A stretch of 64,000 bases of DNA, taken from positions 1 to 64,000 of the forward strand of contig NZ_JAAIII010000003.1 of the NCBI RefSeq assembly GCF_012932425.1, read 5' to 3'. The stretch's first letter is position 1. Each line of letters opens with the position of its first letter. This document shows, piece after piece, positions 61,220-64,000 of this stretch. The DNA is from Bifidobacterium oedipodis. Its GTDB lineage: Bacteria > Actinomycetota > Actinomycetes > Actinomycetales > Bifidobacteriaceae. The translations under genes and the position numbers were made by a program. The notes under the pieces are model-generated. The model was given only the letters and a program-made list of their open reading frames with translations. It was not told the origin of the DNA and did not search any database.

Positions 61220-61264
61220 TTGTATAACTTGTAATAACCTGTACTACTTGTATTACTTGTATAT
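61220..61264. repeat. Short ACTTGTA-type tandem repeats
   Basis: TTGTATAAC, TTGTAATAACC, TGTACTAC, TTGTATTAC and TTGTATATG follow each other directly, each 8-11 bp. They resemble iterons or a run of repressor half-sites. They lie in the gene-free stretch 60991-61490, upstream of the winged-helix gene. The rest of that stretch holds only the dyad at 61265-61282, a TATACT at 61359-61364 and the hairpin at 61401-61429. Confidence 0.5.
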
Positions 61265-61282
61265 GTGTAATAGCAATTACAC
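61265..61282. promoter_or_regulatory. GTGTAAT-AGCA-ATTACAC dyad
   Basis: A perfect 7-bp inverted pair with a 4-bp centre, directly after the TTGTA repeats; a half-site CAATTACA recurs at 61366-61373, beside a TATACT -10. It is a likely phage-type operator for the gene at 61491. Confidence 0.5.
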
Positions 61283-61400
61283 CAACAGTGGTTTTAGAAA
61301 AACATCGGCAGTGCCATTAGAGACACACTCGATATTCAGCTGCAATACCACTATGCTGTATACTGCAATTACATCAATCACTGGGTTGAAGGAAAAGAAG

Positions 61401-61429
61401 CCCCCGCAGCGGTTGCGTCGCTACGGGGG
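61401..61429 (-). terminator. Hairpin upstream of the winged-helix gene
   Basis: CCCCCGcAGCG and CGCTaCGGGGG form a stem; on the minus strand CTTCTTTTCC follows. It could end leftward transcripts before they enter the region upstream. Confidence 0.45.
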
Positions 61430-61490
61430 TGATATGGAAAATCAGGAAGGATTCTCCGCGTAAAGCATACCATACGTGGAGGGAGAGGGC

Positions 61491-61976
61491 ATGGAGCCGA
61501 TGGGTTTCAACAATGATGATCGCGTATGGGGACTCGTTGCCCAAGGTCGGCTGACCAAGCCGCGCGGCAATAATCCGCTCACCGATTCGTTCTCGCTGAG
61601 CGTCCTGCTGTACATGGCGCACAACACGTACGACTGGCCCCCGGATGGCAAGCTCAAGCGCCTGCGCGTCCCATGCCGCCTCTACACGCGAGGCTGGCGA
61701 AGCATTAGCGAAGCGATGGCCCTGACCGCGATAGATGCGGACAAGCTCGCGAACGCCACCGAGGAAGAGGCCGAAGCCATGATGGAAACCCGCGAAAACA
61801 ATGCAAAGGGGCGCATCAGCAAGGCATGGGCTTTCCTGCGCGAACAGGGGTTGATTAAGAAGATTGACCCGCAGCGGCCCGGCATGAACGCCGCGTTCCT
61901 GCTCCTATTGGGCGATGACGAGGAAAACCGCGCGTGCGAGGCATGGGCACGCGAATGCCTGCAAGGCAAACGATAG
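61491..61976 (+). CDS. Phage-type winged-helix protein
   Basis: 161 residues, starting MEPMGFNNDDRVWGLVAQGRLTKPRGNNP. Hydrophobic and charged spacing in SLSVLLYMAHNTYDW and GRISKAWAFLREQGLIKKID suggests a winged HTH of the replication-initiator or regulator kind. I cannot assign the family more closely. ATG 61491 is taken because GGAGGGAGAGGG lies before it, rather than the in-frame GTG at 61476. It converges with the holin gene over a strong terminator and has phage-like operators upstream. Confidence 0.7.
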   Translation: MEPMGFNNDDRVWGLVAQGRLTKPRGNNPLTDSFSLSVLLYMAHNTYDWPPDGKLKRLRVPCRLYTRGWRSISEAMALTAIDADKLANATEEEAEAMMETRENNAKGRISKAWAFLREQGLIKKIDPQRPGMNAAFLLLLGDDEENRACEAWARECLQGKR

Positions 61977-62000
61977 GAAACCCCACGCCGGAAACGAGAA

Positions 62001-62046
62001 AAAGCCCCCTCCCCCAAGCCATAAGAGACTTGGAAAAGGGGGCTTG
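62001..62046. terminator. Bidirectional terminator between wHTH and holin genes
   Basis: AAGCCCCCT and AGGGGGCTT, with inner CCAAG and CTTGG, form a two-part stem. GGATTACC follows on plus and TTTTTCTCG on minus, so the minus-strand lysis genes end here. Confidence 0.8.
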
Positions 62047-62048
62047 GA

Positions 62049-62378
62049 TTACCTGTTGATTACATCGGCGTGCTTCGGCTGGCCGACGTTACCCACATTA
62101 ACCAAGGCGTCGAGCCACGCATTGGTCACGCCAACGGCCTTGAACGCGCTGTAGGCGATCTGGATGCCGCCAACCACGGCAAGGATGCACGTGACCCAAT
62201 CACCGGGGTTGGCGGGAACGCCGCCCACGAAACCGGTCACCACACCGGCCACGATGCTCACGATGAGCGCAGTCCAGCGAGCGGCCACACCGCTCATGGT
62301 GTTCGTCTTGATAAGCTGCACGAGCCACGGGATCACCAGCACGCTGATGACCGTCGCCACGGCCTGGATAACCGTCAT
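62049..62378 (-). CDS. Phage holin-like protein
   Basis: 109 residues with two or three hydrophobic segments (VIQAVATVISVLVIPWLVQLI, WTALIVSIVAGVVTGFVGG and CILAVVGGIQIAYSAF) and a short polar tail. Size and topology are holin-like, and it is in a cassette with an amidase. Its ATG overlaps the stop of the 47-residue gene (TTATGA), so they are coupled. AAGGAGGAAGC precedes it. Confidence 0.8.
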   Translation of the reverse strand: MTVIQAVATVISVLVIPWLVQLIKTNTMSGVAARWTALIVSIVAGVVTGFVGGVPANPGDWVTCILAVVGGIQIAYSAFKAVGVTNAWLDALVNVGNVGQPKHADVINR

Positions 62379-62518
62379 AATGCTTCCTCCTTGTACTCGG
62401 TGTTGGCAAGGCCCGTGTCCGGAATGGACGGATCGGCCTTGCTGATTTCATTGGTTTTGTCGGGCGTGATGCCCATGTTCCTGTGCCCTTCGAGCATTGC
62501 GCCTGTTGCGACCGCCAT
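62375..62518 (-). CDS. 47-residue lysis cassette protein of unknown function
   Basis: A short gene with a strong start: AAGGAGG lies 8 bp before the ATG, inside the last codons of the amidase gene. The product, MAVATGAMLEGHRNMGITPD... ending ANTEYKEEAL, is polar with no membrane segment. It stops at TGA, overlapping the holin ATG by two bases. Overlaps and spacing on both sides make it a real gene. It could be a small phage tail or lysis helper; I do not recognise it. Confidence 0.8.
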   Translation of the reverse strand: MAVATGAMLEGHRNMGITPDKTNEISKADPSIPDTGLANTEYKEEAL

Positions 62519-62521
62519 AAT

Positions 62522-63355
62522 TCAGTCCTCCTTCAAGGCGTTAAGGAAAATGGTGCGCTGCGCCGCCGTACGGAACGCCGTGGTCGGAATCTCGCCGAGG
62601 CCCATGTTCTTGTAATCCACCTTCACCTCTTCGACCTGCGCGTCGGTCAACGCCTTCACACGGCCCGTGGAGGGGAAGAAGATCCATGAATCGTTGGCGT
62701 CCTGCGCCCGGAGGATACGAGGCACAACGTTCGCCAACCTCTTGAGTGTTTCGTAGGGATTGCCGAACGGCTGCTTGTTGTTGTCGCCCGCATTCCTACC
62801 CCATACGGCGTAGAAGATGTTGCTTAAATCCTGGTTGCTTACTGCCATGTCAGTTCCTTCCAATATTTGGTTTGCTCTGTCGATGATCTGCTGGTACGGC
62901 AGGCCGTTCACGGCCAGATCGGGGCAAGCGGCGTGCGTGGTGCCCGGTATCTCGCGATGCAAATAGACGTTGCCGTTGAGTCCGTCGTGGTAAAGCTTGC
63001 CAAGGCCGTAACGGCGGGAAATGTCGGCGCACAATTGCGCACTGGTTTCGATGGTCTCGGCCGTCATGGGAATGCCGGCCATGCCACCCTGATGTTCGAT
63101 GGTGATGCCCGAGCAATCGCTGATCCAGTTGGCGTCGGCCCATGAACCGTTATCCTCATCGACCCATTGCAATACCTGCGTGCCGCCCACGCCGTAATGC
63201 GATGCGGCACCGAAACTGGCCTGTTGGAAGCAGCTATCGGTGCCCCACAGCCAGCCGACCATGATGTGCAGGGTGATGTGATCGACCTTCCAACCCCTGC
63301 GCCCGTCGTAATGATTTGGCGACCCTCGCCACAGGGCCATTGCCGAACCCGTCAT
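62522..63355 (-). CDS. Phage endolysin, N-acetylmuramoyl-L-alanine amidase
   Basis: 277 residues. The Amidase_2 domain (about 20-165) has the zinc ligand pattern: His in DHITLHIMVG (H30), His in VYLHREIPGT (H133) and Cys in HAACPD (C144), with Tyr in ASHYGVGG. It cuts the bond between glycan and peptide in peptidoglycan at lysis. The rest (about 170-277), LSNIFYAVWGRNAGDNNKQPFGNPYETLKRLANVV and a further part, is a probable wall-binding region. ATG follows GAAAGGAG. It lies 3 bp before the 47-residue gene, whose ribosome site is within it. Confidence 0.92.
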   Translation of the reverse strand: MTGSAMALWRGSPNHYDGRRGWKVDHITLHIMVGWLWGTDSCFQQASFGAASHYGVGGTQVLQWVDEDNGSWADANWISDCSGITIEHQGGMAGIPMTAETIETSAQLCADISRRYGLGKLYHDGLNGNVYLHREIPGTTHAACPDLAVNGLPYQQIIDRANQILEGTDMAVSNQDLSNIFYAVWGRNAGDNNKQPFGNPYETLKRLANVVPRILRAQDANDSWIFFPSTGRVKALTDAQVEEVKVDYKNMGLGEIPTTAFRTAAQRTIFLNALKED

Positions 63356-63387
63356 TGAAACTCCTTTCAGTCAGCGGGTACGAAAAA

Positions 63388-63417
63388 GCCCCGGCCCCAC
63401 ACGAGTGGGATCGGGGC
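63388..63417 (-). terminator. Terminator between TM protein and endolysin genes
   Basis: GCCCCGaTCCCAC and GTGGGGCCGGGGC pair with a small bulge; TTTTTCG follows on the minus strand. It ends the TM-protein gene, so the endolysin must have another promoter or rely on read-through. Confidence 0.8.
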
Positions 63418-63446
63418 AAAAACAAAAAGCGGACGGGAAGGGCGGG

Positions 63447-63824
63447 CTAATCGTCGTCATCCTCGTCCCCATCCGGGCCGGGGGCGACATGGGCCTTCTT
63501 CACATCCTCGTAAAGACTTGAAATGATGCCGTTCTCCCCCAAAGCCTCATAGGCGCAGAACATGTCATGGAACAGCCGCTTCGTCTCGACGGGCATATAG
63601 CCGCGTTCCGCCACCCACTGGTGGTGCATCTCCACCAACTGGGCGCGCAACTGCATCTGCATACCCCTGCGCAACGCAGCGTGCTCCTCGTCACGCCGCC
63701 GCTCCTCCTCCAAGCCGCGACGCCGATATTCCTGCATTTGCTTCCACAGAAGTCCGGCGACCACGGCCAGCACGCCGGTCACGGCCCATTCGGCCAAATC
63801 GAAAATGAAACCCTCCAAGGGCAT
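63447..63824 (-). CDS. Phage membrane/coiled-coil protein
   Basis: 125 residues: an N-terminal membrane segment (WAVTGVLAVVAGLLW, about 12-27), then a charged helix (KQMQEYRRRGLEEERRRDEEHAALRRGMQMQ), then VAERGYMPVETKRLFHDMFCAYEALGENGIISSLYEDVKKA and an acidic end (GDEDDDD). Such proteins are common next to phage endolysins; a holin or spanin-like role is possible. ATG 63824 has GAAAGCAGG upstream. The frame extends further 5' but overlaps the integrase start. Confidence 0.8.
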   Translation of the reverse strand: MPLEGFIFDLAEWAVTGVLAVVAGLLWKQMQEYRRRGLEEERRRDEEHAALRRGMQMQLRAQLVEMHHQWVAERGYMPVETKRLFHDMFCAYEALGENGIISSLYEDVKKAHVAPGPDGDEDDDD

Positions 63825-63853
63825 CACCTGCTTTCTTTCTCGGTAATGTGAAA

Positions 63854-63896
63854 CCCCCACGCGCAAACCGCATGGAACGGCCGTGCGACGCGGGGG
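63854..63896. other. Inverted repeat between the TM gene and the integrase
   Basis: CCCCCaCGCG and CGCGGGGG, with GATTTTG following on plus. It lies in the divergent region (63825-63918). It may block transcription between the integrase and the lysis genes, or take part in att function. Confidence 0.4.
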
Positions 63897-63918
63897 ATTT
63901 TGAAAGGTGAAAAAGGGA

Positions 63919-64000
63919 ATGAAACTCAACGACTTCTGGACTGAACGCTTCCAACCGTCATGCGCCGGATTGCGCGAATGCACGCAAGCCGGATATGAGA
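63919..64000 (+). CDS. Tyrosine integrase, start of gene (cut by window end)
   Basis: The first 27 codons are visible: MKLNDFWTERFQPSCAGLRE and CTQAGYE. The pattern FWTERF...LRECTQAGYE matches the start of the core-binding (SAM-like) domain of phage integrases. AAAAAGGG precedes the ATG. The gene continues past the window, so this rests on a short piece. If right, the element's integrase lies only about 3 kb from the break in the MFS gene. Confidence 0.6.
   Translation, partial: MKLNDFWTERFQPSCAGLRECTQAGYE

Noticed and set aside
1..64000. tRNA or rRNA genes
   Set aside because: I saw no cloverleaf-like sequence with GTTCGAnTC and CCA ends nor rRNA-like stretches; a covariance-model scan would settle it.

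Overview
The window looks like a Bifidobacterium chromosome, probably of the B. longum group. Genes are GC-rich and tightly packed with AGGAGG-type ribosome binding sites. Plant- and host-glycan glycosidases each sit beside a transporter and a local repressor. There is also a sortase-dependent pilus locus and a compact Cas9 locus. The genus assignment is inference from gene content and remembered family patterns, not from a search.

Layout. (1) 1-6840 is an AT-richer accessory island. It holds an IS21-type remnant, a 7-repeat CRISPR array (871-1291), and cas2, cas1 and cas9 on the minus strand. A tracrRNA candidate lies just upstream of cas9 (about 6186-6096), followed by a 51-bp fragment of an ABC exporter gene. 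Three signals say the array is read on the plus strand, towards cas2: the tracrRNA anti-repeat, a hairpin plus T-tract built from the last repeat, and a promoter-like extended -10 in every repeat. (2) 6839-8248 is an orphan AAA ATPase. (3) 8405-12873 is a marR-ABC-ABC heterodimeric exporter operon. (4) 13075-36153 is a carbohydrate-use region. It contains a GH3 with a TetR, a DUF5060 glycosidase with an MFS and a TetR, two further MFS paralogs, a LacI-controlled MFS/GH78 rhamnosidase/MFS operon, a MerR-controlled SDR/MFS/Gfo-Idh operon, and a second GH3 with a TetR. The three TetR proteins are paralogs, and palindromic candidate operators lie in the neighbouring promoters. (5) 36273-37215 is a broken ABC-2 permease gene and a gene-poor stretch with three tandem 139-bp hairpin units. 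(6) 37266-43320 is a peptide ABC transporter operon (oppB, oppC, fused oppDF, oppA), divergent from a PepC-type aminopeptidase at 43560. (7) 45095-50815 holds an AAA/PD-(D/E)XK protein, a GH43 xylosidase, a GH5 glucanase and a small membrane protein. (8) 50959-59537 is the pilus locus: tip adhesin, major pilin, minor pilin, class C sortase and a small HTH protein, all on the minus strand. (9) 59944-60990 is an MFS gene cut at its 5' end. From there to the window end is phage-like DNA: a winged-helix protein, a holin, a 47-aa gene missed by simple length cut-offs, an amidase endolysin, a TM/coiled-coil protein and the start of a tyrosine integrase on the plus strand.

Working together: the glycosidase clusters import glycosides through MFS symporters and cleave them inside the cell. 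None of the glycosidases shows a signal peptide. Each cluster is switched by its own repressor or activator. The pilus and peptide uptake genes serve attachment and nitrogen supply. The CRISPR locus and the phage remnant record mobile-element traffic. I saw no tRNA or rRNA gene.
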